Below the pieces are notes generated by a model. That model saw only the letters and a list, made by a program, of their open reading frames with translations, was not told the origin of the DNA and searched no databases. A stretch of DNA of 64,000 bases from Chryseobacterium sp. IHB B 17019. GTDB lineage: Bacteria; Bacteroidota; Bacteroidia; Flavobacteriales; Weeksellaceae. Shown piece after piece: positions 1 through 8,003 of this stretch; the first letter of the stretch is position 1, and each line of letters starts with the position of its first letter. The DNA is taken from positions 3,720,001 through 3,784,000 of the forward strand of contig NZ_CP013293.1 of NCBI RefSeq assembly GCF_001456155.1, in the 5' to 3' direction. The position numbers and the translations under genes are program-made.

Positions 1-720
1 ATTCGTTGGAAAATAGATTCTACGAAATATTCTACCATGGATTTCAAAGGATATGAAGGAAAGTATAAGTCAAGTGAAATTTCCGGAAAGCCAAGGTTGT
101 ATTATGACAGGAACAAACCTTTCACAAAGAAAATCAAATTGTTTACAACGGCAATCCCCACCGGTTACCTTACAATTCCAAAATATTATGTGATTCCGCA
201 ATCGCAATATCGTGTCATTGAAGAGTTTAAGAGAAATCGCATTCAAATGAAACCTCTTCAAAAAGACAGTACAATTGCCGTGGAATCCTACAAGATCAAT
301 GATTTTAAAACAGTTAAAAATCCTTATGAAGGCCACTATCTTCATTACGAAACAAAGGTTGATAAATCAGATAAAAATATAACATTTTCGGAAGGAGACT
401 ACATCGTTCCGACCAATCAGGAAGGCGTAAAATATATTATCGAAACCCTCGAACCGGAAGCGTTAGATTCTTTCTTCAACTGGAATTTCTTCGACGGAAT
501 ATTATCTCAGAAGGAATATTATTCAGCTTATATTTTTGAAGATACTGCAGCAGAATTATTAAGAAAAGATAAAACTTTAAAACAAAAATTTGAAGCTAAA
601 AAATCTTCCGACAAGAAGTTTGCAGATGATGGAGAAGCACAACTTGACTGGATCTACAGAAACTCTCCGTACTTCGAAGAAAAAACATTCCGGCAATACC
701 CGATTTACAGAATTTTATAA
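1..720 (+). CDS. M14-family zinc carboxypeptidase, C-terminal part (partial)
   Basis: The reading frame is open from base 1, so the true start lies outside the window and the ATG at 37 is probably internal. The 239 visible residues resemble the C-terminal region of large Bacteroidetes M14 peptidases (recognised from family memory, for example the SFFNWNFFD stretch and the preceding EGDYIVPTNQEG segment). The zinc-binding HxxE and later His should lie upstream and cannot be seen, so activity cannot be judged. Such proteins are usually secreted or periplasmic. No terminator was found in the 140 bp that follow. Confidence 0.65.
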   Translation: MRWKIDSTKYSTMDFKGYEGKYKSSEISGKPRLYYDRNKPFTKKIKLFTTAIPTGYLTIPKYYVIPQSQYRVIEEFKRNRIQMKPLQKDSTIAVESYKINDFKTVKNPYEGHYLHYETKVDKSDKNITFSEGDYIVPTNQEGVKYIIETLEPEALDSFFNWNFFDGILSQKEYYSAYIFEDTAAELLRKDKTLKQKFEAKKSSDKKFADDGEAQLDWIYRNSPYFEEKTFRQYPIYRIL

Positions 721-860
721 TTTTAATATTTGAGTTAGTTTATTGATTGTCAATGTCTAATTTCAGTGTTTTTCACACACGGAATTGTTGTTTTCCCTGA
801 CGTTTTTTGTTTTTTACCAGACGAAATTTGCTTTAAGTAAAACCAAATAAAACTTACATT

Positions 861-1142
861 ATGGCAACTAAAAAGCATTTTTTCGTTTCATTGGAAGGCG
901 TAGACCTTACCGATGAGCAGTTGAAAAACATTGACAGGGGAATTCAAAGTGTTGTACTTTCCGAACTTTCAAAAGTAGATAATACACAGGCTTTTTCTGC
1001 ACACAGAGATTTCAGGGGGTTGGTAAAACCTCTTAGAGTAAAAGAATGGTTTCCGTGGGGAATCATCATTTTCAAACCGGGAATTGATATCCAAGGCCAG
1101 ATTAAAGACCTTCAGTCTCAAATCAAAAGTTATGGAGGTTAG
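861..1142 (+). CDS. Small hypothetical protein, 93 aa
   Basis: I do not recognise this protein. It has no signal peptide or membrane segment. It begins MATKKHFFVSLEGVDLTDEQ, has a mixed-charge middle and ends in Tyr-Gly-Gly. Its stop codon overlaps the ATG of the next gene (ATG at 1132, TAG at 1140-1142), so the two are probably translationally coupled and work together. The short N-terminal LTDEQ motif and double-Gly end recall leader-type peptides, but that is only a resemblance. A -7 promoter element was not clear in the 140 bp upstream. Confidence 0.7.
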   Translation: MATKKHFFVSLEGVDLTDEQLKNIDRGIQSVVLSELSKVDNTQAFSAHRDFRGLVKPLRVKEWFPWGIIIFKPGIDIQGQIKDLQSQIKSYGG

Positions 1143-1539
1143 TTTTAATTCTTCAAAGAAGATGTGTCCCAGCTATATTGGAAAAGTTGGGGCACAGCTT
1201 TTCGGAGTCATGAACAAGGACGGGAATGTTCAGTTTATTACGCCTCTTACCGTCACAGAAGATTTTCTTGAGCTGAATAAAGATCAAAACAGCCTGGAAC
1301 AACGATTCCGGTTTACAGGAAAATGTGTGGAAAAAGGTTGCGCTCAATGGAATAATGAAGAATCTAAATGTTCATTGTCACAAAAAGTTCAGAATTTTAA
1401 TACAAATCAACAGGCAGAATTATTCTTTTGCCCGATTCGTTCGCAATGCAGATGGTTTTTTCAAGATGGAAAAGAAGCATGTTTTTCATGTAACGAGATT
1501 ACGAGGAATATGGAAGAACTTCTTTTGAATTTAGAATGA
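1132..1539 (+). CDS. Cys-rich hypothetical protein, 135 aa
   Basis: Start taken as ATG 1132, which overlaps the upstream gene by 11 bases; a TTG at 1084 in the same frame would overlap it much further. Eight cysteines are arranged in clusters: one at MCPS near the N terminus, then C-x4-C-x9-C in the middle, then C-x5-C-x10-C-x2-C near the C terminus. This spacing suggests metal or Fe-S binding, but the family is unknown to me. No signal peptide is present, so it is probably cytoplasmic. It is followed by a bidirectional hairpin terminator. Confidence 0.72.
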   Translation: MEVSFNSSKKMCPSYIGKVGAQLFGVMNKDGNVQFITPLTVTEDFLELNKDQNSLEQRFRFTGKCVEKGCAQWNNEESKCSLSQKVQNFNTNQQAELFFCPIRSQCRWFFQDGKEACFSCNEITRNMEELLLNLE

Positions 1540-1565
1540 AGAAACTCAGTTTTAATTAAAAATAA

Positions 1566-1595
1566 AAGACGCTTCATATAGAAACGTCTTCTTTT
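1566..1595. terminator. Bidirectional hairpin terminator
   Basis: AAGACG (1566-1571) pairs with CGTCTT (1585-1590), followed by CTTTTTATTTT on the plus strand and preceded by an A-rich run. It lies between two convergent genes. Confidence 0.6.
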
Positions 1596-2476
1596 TATTT
1601 TGGTAAGCCTCTTTTTAAAGCAATTTCTGCTCGTTTGATGGCTACTTTCTCTTTCCAGTCCATGTATTTTTTCTTGAAACTTTTCTTCATGATATCATCA
1701 AATTTGCGCTGAACCGTAAGATTCCATAAAGAATGTGCTTTTACAGCCCAGGATTTGTCCCAGGCTCTTAGCGAAATGGAGAAGCTTCCGTCCAGATATT
1801 TCATCCAGTGCCACCATCCGGTAGGCATAAATAAAGTGTCTCCGTGCTCCAGGAAGCACTCAATTCCTTCTATGCCTTCCAGTGCCGGGAACTTTGTAAA
1901 GTCTGGGTTTTCAATATCATAATCTTCCAATGCATAGGTTGCATAAGGAAGTTGGTACAGCCTTTCCTTCCATTTGTTTTCGAATAAAATGACATGTTTT
2001 CTTCCATTAAAATGGGTATGGAAAATATGGGCTAAATCGATATCAAAATGTAGAAACGTAACGGATCCCTTTCCACCGAAAAACATAGATGGATACTTGT
2101 CTAAGAAGCCACCCATCAGTTCTTTTGGAGAAATATAATCTTCCAATAATTTTTTAGCGTGTTTTATAGGATCAAAAAAGAAAATTCTAAGATCTGTAGG
2201 CTCTCTTTGGATGAGGTCTATATAATCTGCAAATTTCATTTTAGTGGTAGGTGTATTAATGGGAGCGGCGGGGTCTGCCTTGGAACTGTCATATAACGGA
2301 ACTTCCACATCTCCAACTACTTCCTTCATGTATTCCATAGTCCATTTTTGATACGCCGGCCATTTTCTTGCCATATTTTTGATCACAACGGGCCTTCTTG
2401 GTTTAAGATATTTACTTATAAATTCTTCCTGAGTAATATCATCTACAACATCTATCGGCTTTAAGTTGATTCCCAT
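1595..2476 (-). CDS. Cupin-like / JmjC-domain protein
   Basis: A 293-residue protein of the cupin_8/JmjC-like family. The likely Fe(II) triad is visible as H143-x-D145 in FLHFDIDLAH and H223 in MPTGWWHWM, with the K160 region a candidate for 2-oxoglutarate contact. It has a JmjC-like N terminus (residues 20-55, with the family's RRPVVIK stretch) and a basic C-terminal tail. Members hydroxylate proteins or small molecules; the substrate here is unknown. It is a single gene on the minus strand with an 893-bp spacer upstream. Confidence 0.82.
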   Translation of the reverse strand: MGINLKPIDVVDDITQEEFISKYLKPRRPVVIKNMARKWPAYQKWTMEYMKEVVGDVEVPLYDSSKADPAAPINTPTTKMKFADYIDLIQREPTDLRIFFFDPIKHAKKLLEDYISPKELMGGFLDKYPSMFFGGKGSVTFLHFDIDLAHIFHTHFNGRKHVILFENKWKERLYQLPYATYALEDYDIENPDFTKFPALEGIEGIECFLEHGDTLFMPTGWWHWMKYLDGSFSISLRAWDKSWAVKAHSLWNLTVQRKFDDIMKKSFKKKYMDWKEKVAIKRAEIALKRGLPK

Positions 2477-2619
2477 TTTTTAAATTTTAATATTACAAAA
2501 TTATTAAATAAAAATATATGTTAACAAGTTTAAGCTTTTTTTAATCTATGATTCAAATTTATTTTAACAATTCAGTCTGAATTTAAAATTTTAAAAGAAT
2601 AATTAAGTAATATAAAAAC

Positions 2620-2690
2620 AAAATACCCTGCAAAAGATTTACAGGGCAAAAACACAAATTGATTGAATAAAAATTCATTCTGATGCGAAG
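2620..2690 (-). repeat. Copy 1 of a twin hairpin element
   Basis: Read on the minus strand, a GCATC segment is followed by ATTTGTGTTTT and then a 9-bp hairpin (arms CCCTGTAAA and TTTGCAGGG-like, 2626-2646) and a T-rich run, which is a terminator-like end. About 45 bp of it aligns with the second copy at 2970-3040. No clear promoter of its own was seen. Confidence 0.5.
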
Positions 2691-2964
2691 ATAAAACTTT
2701 TATTTAATAAACAAAATCGGCCAAAAGAGGATAAAATATTGACATTTTGCTTTTGTTTTTTAAAATTTTATTTAAATGAAAAATTATGCTTCATATAAGA
2801 AATAATTTATCCCTTTTTGTTGAATGATTTATTGTAAAAAAAAATTTTTATTTTTTTTCATAGCAAACAAGAGTCTCATAATTTGCTGATTTTCTTATTA
2901 ATACAATTTTATTTTATTCCTGGGTTTGTGACATGATATAAGTTGATGTTGCCTTAATCAGATT

Positions 2965-3108
2965 ATTAAAATAAGATACCCTGAAAAAATCAGGGTATCA
3001 AAACACAAATAGGAAGAAAAAATTACATCCACCGATGCTTCCAATTCCTTAAACAATAATTTAGTGATATGAAGAAAAACTCACCATCGCGAGATTTGTG
3101 CAAAACTA
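2965..3108 (-). ncRNA. Candidate small RNA (promoter to terminator, no ORF)
   Basis: On the minus strand a TTG (3129-3127) and TAGTTTTG (3108-3101) with an 18-nt spacer form a near-consensus Bacteroidetes promoter. About 100 nt further a perfect 10-bp hairpin (GATACCCTGA/TCAGGGTATC, 2975-2999) followed by TTATTTTAAT forms a terminator. Within the predicted transcript (about 3095-2965) only an 8-codon ORF is found, so a noncoding RNA is more likely than a peptide. Function unknown. Confidence 0.5.
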
Positions 3109-3323
3109 TAGATCATTAAAAAAAATCAAAAATTAAAATGCATAAAGTTTTATTTTTTGATTAAATAAGATTGATAAAGAGAAAAACGGAGAAAAATTTT
3201 CTATCAAACAATAAATATAATGTCAGAAAATAAAGAATCTGAAAACAATCAAAAATTATCACTAAGTTTGTAGTGATAAATAGAGCTTTAACCTTTTGTG
3301 TCAAAACCAATCTTTAAAGAAGT

Positions 3324-3354
3324 GTAACAAAAACGTGTAAGCACTAACTAATTA
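3324..3354 (+). promoter_or_regulatory. Shared upstream motif GTAAC-N13-CACTAACTAATTA (copy 1)
   Basis: GTAAC (3324-3328), 13 nt, then CACTAACTAATTA (3342-3354), ending 15 nt before the ATG at 3370. The same two blocks at the same spacing precede the GLPGLI gene at 6714. The GTAAC block resembles an ECF-sigma -35 element, which is inference. Confidence 0.6.
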
Positions 3355-3369
3355 AGCAAATAATAAATT

Positions 3370-6045
3370 ATGAAAATGAAAATCTCTCTATTCCTGTTGA
3401 TTTTTCTCTCCGTACTGTCTTTTGCACAAAAAACAGTTTCCGGAAAGATCACGGATGAAGATGGTGTTGCTATTCCAAGCGCGAGTGTGACCGTGGAAGA
3501 GCCAGGAAAAGATGCAATCCTGGCCTACGCAATCACCAATTCTAAAGGAGAATATAAAGTAACCTTCACTTCTGCGGAGCCCAATGTAGACCTGAAAGTG
3601 AAGGCTTTCAACCAAAGACCTCTTACAAAACAAATCAATAACAGTGATCAAAGCCTGGATTTTAAAATGCAGGGTGAAGCCACGGAAATCAAAGAAGTTC
3701 AGTTGAAAACGAAGCTGATCACCGCAAGAGGTGACACCATTGCTTATGATCTTAAAGCTTTTGACAGCAAAAGTGACAGGACATTGGCTGATGTCATGAA
3801 AAAAATCCCGGGTATTGAAGTCAATACAGACGGAACAATTCTCTATCAGGGTAATGCCATCAACAAATTCTACGTAAACGGGAAAGACTTGATGGAAGGA
3901 GGATACGGAACGATCAATAATTCTCTTCCAAAGGATGCCGTACAGAAAGTTGAGGTTCTTGAAAATCACCAGCCCGTAAAAATCCTTCAGGATAAAGTGC
4001 CTTCTGACCAGGCCGCTATTAATATTAAGCTTAAAAACTCAGTAACAATGACTGGTCGTGGAGAAGTGGGAACAGGTTTCGGGGATCCATGGCTTTGGAA
4101 CGTAAAATTAACGCCTATGTTTTTCGGGCAGAAAAGCCAGTGGGTTGTTAATTACAAGACCAACAATATGGGTGAGCAAGTGGAAAATGAAGGAAATATT
4201 CTGGCATTTGGAAGCCGGTTTGAAGGAAGAAGAATCAACGCTTCCCAAAATGACTGGCTAAATGTAGAAAACGCAAGTACTCCAAATCTTCCTGTGAAAA
4301 GATATTTAATGAATAGCGTACATTATCTGTCAGCAAACTATCTTACAAATATAGATAAGAAAAAAGAATGGGAACTAAAAGCTAATGCAAACTATACGAA
4401 TAACGCAGTAGAAAGAGAATCTATTGATGAAACCAATTATTTCAACGGGGCTTCAAATATTGTTAAAATCCTTAATAATTTTTACACAGATAAAGCCAAA
4501 GGAGAATTGATTTTCACCAAAAATGCCAAAAAGGGATTCTTTAAAAATACAACCAGCTTCTCTCAATATTGGAATGCAGACAGAGGGGTAGTAAACAGGA
4601 CAGACCGCGATGGTATTCAAACCAATGCCGATGAAGCTATTGAGTCGCCTACAGTATCTTTCCAAAACTCATTAAGTACAATTATTCCGTGGAAGGAAAA
4701 AATGGTAAATGTTTTATCTTTCATAAGTTATCAAACGGATAAGCAGACTTTAGAAGTTTCACCATCATCTTATTTGGCTATTCCAGGGTTTACACCGAAC
4801 CCTGCAAGTGATTTTGTTCGTCAGGATTTAAGACTTAAAACCTTTGAAGCCAATCATTCCGCAAATATTGGTTTTTCTACAAAAGGATGGACTTTTACTC
4901 CGGAAGTTGGGTTTAATTTCAAATCAACAAATTTGGTTTCTGATTTGTCAAACATTACAACAATAGATGTATTACCAACGCAATATAGTAATGATCTAAA
5001 ATATACAACAGCAACACCTTATGGAAGCTTAGGAGTAAATTATAAAAATGATGCATGGATGTTGTATGCAAACTTTCCGGTAAACTCCAATAATATCAAA
5101 GCGGAAGATCCTTTAAGGTTGGTTTCAAAGTCTGTAAATAAAGTTACTTTTGAGCCAAGTGTTTTTGCACAATATACTTTTGCTTCTTTCTGGAAAGCTT
5201 CGGTAAATGCCAATATCAACAACAATTTTGGTGAAATAAATACTGCCTATTCAGGGTTTTTAATGAACTCTCCAAACGGGATCAACGCCATGGATATTAA
5301 TAATCCTATTCCTCAAAATAATAATAAATCCGCAGGAACAAGATTAGAATACAGAAATCCTCTGAATAACTTATTTTTTAATATCAACTACAGATTTTCT
5401 GATGCAAAGAGAAACCTTATCTCAAATCCTATCATTAATGATGCAGGATATACTACATTGCAATATATTGAACAGGATAATCATATTTTAAATAACAGCT
5501 ACAGCGCAGAAGTAGGAAAATATTTTCCAAAATTTAAAACCAATGCATCACTTAGTTATAGTAATAATACAACGAAATCTGATGCTTTCTTAGATAACGA
5601 GTCCTATACTAATAATAATAACAGTCAATCATTCGGCGTGAAATTTAATAATACCTATTTCACCTGGATGAGCGTTGATTATAATGCAAGTTTCTCACGA
5701 ACAAATCAGAAAAGTACAGGAAAAGTAATTACAAATGCTGAGAGAACAGGATTTACACATAATCTCGGGGTATTCTTCTATCCTATAGAAAACCACACAA
5801 TTGGATTCAATTGGGATCAGATAAATACAAATGCAAACGATCAGAAATACCATAATGGCTTTTATGATGTGTCATATCAGTTTACATGGGCAAAAAAGAA
5901 GATTGATTTTGAACTTAAGTGGATGAATATCGCAAATAAAAAAGTATTTGAAACTTATGATATTAATACCACTAATATCAGATACACCAGAATCCAGCTT
6001 CGCCCAAGCCAGGTCATGTTCACCGTAAAATTCAACTTTAAATAA
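3370..6045 (+). CDS. Outer-membrane beta-barrel protein, TonB-dependent receptor-like
   Basis: 891 residues: signal peptide 1-19 (cleavage after SFAQ-like region), a carboxypeptidase-regulatory-like domain at about 22-105 (VSGKITDEDGVAIPSASV), a plug-like segment about 115-230 (the LADVMKKIPGIEVNTDG stretch is typical), then a long region rich in alternating polar/aromatic residues expected to form the barrel. The family matches outer-membrane barrels often found with GLPGLI proteins in Flavobacteriia. The GLPGLI gene lies at 6714 with the same upstream motif, so the two are probably co-regulated. Likely substrate: unknown. The intervening DinB gene is on the opposite strand. Confidence 0.85.
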   Translation: MKMKISLFLLIFLSVLSFAQKTVSGKITDEDGVAIPSASVTVEEPGKDAILAYAITNSKGEYKVTFTSAEPNVDLKVKAFNQRPLTKQINNSDQSLDFKMQGEATEIKEVQLKTKLITARGDTIAYDLKAFDSKSDRTLADVMKKIPGIEVNTDGTILYQGNAINKFYVNGKDLMEGGYGTINNSLPKDAVQKVEVLENHQPVKILQDKVPSDQAAINIKLKNSVTMTGRGEVGTGFGDPWLWNVKLTPMFFGQKSQWVVNYKTNNMGEQVENEGNILAFGSRFEGRRINASQNDWLNVENASTPNLPVKRYLMNSVHYLSANYLTNIDKKKEWELKANANYTNNAVERESIDETNYFNGASNIVKILNNFYTDKAKGELIFTKNAKKGFFKNTTSFSQYWNADRGVVNRTDRDGIQTNADEAIESPTVSFQNSLSTIIPWKEKMVNVLSFISYQTDKQTLEVSPSSYLAIPGFTPNPASDFVRQDLRLKTFEANHSANIGFSTKGWTFTPEVGFNFKSTNLVSDLSNITTIDVLPTQYSNDLKYTTATPYGSLGVNYKNDAWMLYANFPVNSNNIKAEDPLRLVSKSVNKVTFEPSVFAQYTFASFWKASVNANINNNFGEINTAYSGFLMNSPNGINAMDINNPIPQNNNKSAGTRLEYRNPLNNLFFNINYRFSDAKRNLISNPIINDAGYTTLQYIEQDNHILNNSYSAEVGKYFPKFKTNASLSYSNNTTKSDAFLDNESYTNNNNSQSFGVKFNNTYFTWMSVDYNASFSRTNQKSTGKVITNAERTGFTHNLGVFFYPIENHTIGFNWDQINTNANDQKYHNGFYDVSYQFTWAKKKIDFELKWMNIANKKVFETYDINTTNIRYTRIQLRPSQVMFTVKFNFK

Positions 6046-6050
6046 AAATA

Positions 6051-6080
6051 AAAACCAATCTCACTGAGGTTGGTTTTTTT
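6051..6080. terminator. Hairpin terminator after barrel gene
   Basis: AAAACCAA (6051-6058) pairs with TTGGTTTT (6070-6077), followed by T residues. Serves the plus-strand gene and possibly the convergent DinB gene. Confidence 0.7.
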
Positions 6081-6100
6081 ATTATGATAAGAATTAAATT

Positions 6101-6598
6101 TTAAAATCCCTGATGATCTGCAGACGGGCCATAGCTTCCAGGCAATGGAATATCATTCAACCTGTAATACACTCCAAGCTGAGCCCTGTGATGCGTAATC
6201 TGATTCAAACTATGACGAATTGAGCCGTATTTTGACCATTTTGCCAGCTCTTCACCGTTGTTCTTCAATGCCCAGGTTTGGTTCAGGTCCTCTTCATTTG
6301 CATTTTCGAGAGCTTTATTGCTTGACTGATAATTTTCATCCAATGCTTTTAATAAATCCTCCCTTGTTGAAAGTTGTTTGGGCCTGTAATCTGTGTTGGC
6401 AAAATCAAGATCCGAAGTTTTCAGCATCGTATCTGCCCACCCGACAACCTCTGCAATATGCGTTGCAAGAGGCATCAGTTTCATGCTTTTTTCATGCGGA
6501 GTATAATCATTTTTTCCTTCAGGATAAATTTCAAAAAACTTTCTGGTCGTCTGATACTCTTCTTGAAGTTCATTTCTTAATTGGGATAAGGTGTCCAT
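6101..6598 (-). CDS. DinB-family protein
   Basis: 165 residues from ATG at 6598 (MDTLSQLRNELQEEY); an in-frame extension to 6661 adds a low-complexity Phe/Lys segment and is not credible. A DinB-type four-helix bundle is suggested by the His in MPLATHIAEVVGW and the HHRAQLGVYYRL motif near the C terminus, which supply metal ligands in this family. Members include thiol transferases, but many are of unknown activity. It is an isolated gene between the barrel and GLPGLI genes, divergent from the latter. Confidence 0.85.
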   Translation of the reverse strand: MDTLSQLRNELQEEYQTTRKFFEIYPEGKNDYTPHEKSMKLMPLATHIAEVVGWADTMLKTSDLDFANTDYRPKQLSTREDLLKALDENYQSSNKALENANEEDLNQTWALKNNGEELAKWSKYGSIRHSLNQITHHRAQLGVYYRLNDIPLPGSYGPSADHQGF

Positions 6599-6668
6599 AA
6601 TATTTGTTTTTAAGTTACTTAAAGATAGAACTTTAGGGATGAAGAAAAAAAATAAATTCAAAAAAACT

Positions 6669-6699
6669 GTAACAAAAGTTAGAAACCACTAACTAATTA
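6669..6699 (+). promoter_or_regulatory. Shared upstream motif GTAAC-N13-CACTAACTAATTA (copy 2)
   Basis: GTAAC (6669-6673), 13 nt, CACTAACTAATTA (6687-6699), ending 14 nt before ATG 6714. Matches copy 1 at 3324-3354 in both blocks and in spacing. Confidence 0.6.
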
Positions 6700-6713
6700 G
6701 TAAACCCTTAAAA

Positions 6714-7616
6714 ATGAAAAACCTATTTTCAATATTTTTTATTGCTCTTTTTGCTTTTGTAAATGCACAGGACAAAGATTCTAAAGAAACAGCCAACCGC
6801 TTTTTTTATGAATTGACCTTTAAGCCAAGGAAAGATTCAGCGAAGCTGGAAAAAGTGATGACAGTTCTTGATATTGTAAAAGACAAATCTGTTTACAGAG
6901 ATTATACCGTGATTGGACAAGATTCAATTATTAAAGTTCAGATTGAAATGATGCAAAAATCTGGAGTATTTAAAGACATGTCTAAATCAATCAAAATGCC
7001 GAAATTTTCTGAAAAAATTGTTAAAACATATCCTGACATGAAAATGCAGTATATTGAGAGAATAGCAAGCGGATTCAGTCCAATGGGCATTGCATATAGT
7101 GAAACCATAAAATTCGACTGGAAAATTTCAAACGAAAAAGAAAAAATAGGAGCTTACAATGCTCAAAAAGCAACCGCAGAATTCGGAGGCAGAAAATGGA
7201 CGGCATGGTTCAGTACAGATCTTCCTTTCCAGGATGGGCCTTATAAATTCTCAGGGCTTCCGGGATTAATTGTTAAAATCGAAGATGAAGGCAAAAACTA
7301 CTCATGGATTCTTCAAGGGAACAAAAAAGTTCCAAATTGGGAAGAATTATCTTATGCAGAAAAAATTTCCAATATGAGCTTAAAGGTAACGGATATGCCA
7401 AGAGCCAAATTCGAAAAAACTTTTAATGACTTTAAGAAAGATCCGTTTGCTACGGCAAGACCAATGATGACACAGGAAATGATGTCTAAAACAATTCCCG
7501 GAATGGACGGAACAATCGGGGACATGATGAAAAAGCAGGAGAAAATGTACAAGGATTTCTTTAATTCTAATGACAATCCGATTGAGCTGACTCAGCCTTC
7601 TTCAGGGAAAAAATAG
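6714..7616 (+). CDS. GLPGLI-family secreted protein
   Basis: 300 residues with a signal peptide (about 1-19, ending FVNAQ). The family hallmark GLPGLI is at residues 181-186 within YKFSGLPGLIVKIED, preceded by AWFSTDLPFQDGP. Proteins of this family are exported in Bacteroidetes, are of unknown function, and are commonly encoded beside TonB-type outer-membrane barrels, as here (3370-6045). The C-terminal third is Met/Lys-rich (many MM and MK pairs around 240-285), which could bind metal; that is inference. Confidence 0.9.
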   Translation: MKNLFSIFFIALFAFVNAQDKDSKETANRFFYELTFKPRKDSAKLEKVMTVLDIVKDKSVYRDYTVIGQDSIIKVQIEMMQKSGVFKDMSKSIKMPKFSEKIVKTYPDMKMQYIERIASGFSPMGIAYSETIKFDWKISNEKEKIGAYNAQKATAEFGGRKWTAWFSTDLPFQDGPYKFSGLPGLIVKIEDEGKNYSWILQGNKKVPNWEELSYAEKISNMSLKVTDMPRAKFEKTFNDFKKDPFATARPMMTQEMMSKTIPGMDGTIGDMMKKQEKMYKDFFNSNDNPIELTQPSSGKK

Positions 7617-7641
7617 CATTCATATCAACTAAATTATATTT

Positions 7642-7684
7642 AAATCAACCCGGATACAGATAAGTGTTTGGGTTGATTTTTTTC
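7642..7684 (+). terminator. Hairpin terminator after GLPGLI gene
   Basis: AAATCAACCC (7642-7651) pairs with GGGTTGATTT (about 7670-7679), followed by a T run. Confidence 0.75.
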
Positions 7685-7720
7685 ATAAAACATTGTTATT
7701 TAGATTAAATTTAAATAGCC

Positions 7721-7728
7721 TATATTTG
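7721..7728 (+). promoter_or_regulatory. -7 element of feo operon promoter
   Basis: TATATTTG fits the Bacteroidetes -7 consensus TAnnTTTG. It lies 20 nt upstream of the TTG start of feoA, giving a leader of roughly 17 nt. No Fur-like palindrome was obvious. Confidence 0.6.
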
Positions 7729-7748
7729 CAGACACAAAAAGTAGGCTT

Positions 7749-8003
7749 TTGAAAGATAAGGATTTACATAAGTTGAGCGGATTTCCCAAAAACAAAATGG
7801 GAAAGATTTTGGGGTATGATAATGACAGTCTTAGAATGCCCAATAAAATCATCGAAATGGGGCTTCTTCCGGAGACCGCGTTCAGGATTTTGTATCAGGC
7901 TCCCTTCAAGGGACCGATGTATGTAGAATTTGGGGATGAGAAAAGCCGTATCGCCCTTCGTGAGGAAGAAGGAGATTATATCATTGTCGAAGAATTGAAT
8001 TAA
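7749..8003 (+). CDS. feoA: FeoA-family ferrous iron transport protein
   Basis: 84 residues. The start is TTG 7749, chosen because the SH3-like FeoA domain begins with the segment DLHKLSGFPKNKMGKI and would be cut by the next ATG. The downstream GLLPETAFRIL and VEFGDEKSRIALREEEGDYIIVEE segments are typical FeoA strands. FeoA is a small cytosolic partner of FeoB. The stop codon overlaps the feoB start (TAATG), so translation is coupled. The promoter element at 7721 drives the operon. Confidence 0.9.
   Translation: MKDKDLHKLSGFPKNKMGKILGYDNDSLRMPNKIIEMGLLPETAFRILYQAPFKGPMYVEFGDEKSRIALREEEGDYIIVEELN

Larger units (their letters stand above)
2477..3369. other. 893-bp AT-rich spacer
   Basis: Apart from the twin hairpin elements and the promoter-like motif in front of the barrel gene, I see no ORF of credible length here. 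The rest is AT-rich with long A and T runs. Confidence 0.6.

Noticed and set aside
1084..1131. TTG start for the Cys-rich gene
   Set aside because: Overlaps the upstream gene deeply; ATG 1132 gives the usual short overlap.
6599..6661. Longer DinB start
   Set aside because: Adds FFFFIP-type low-complexity residues; MDTLSQLRNELQEEY fits the fold.
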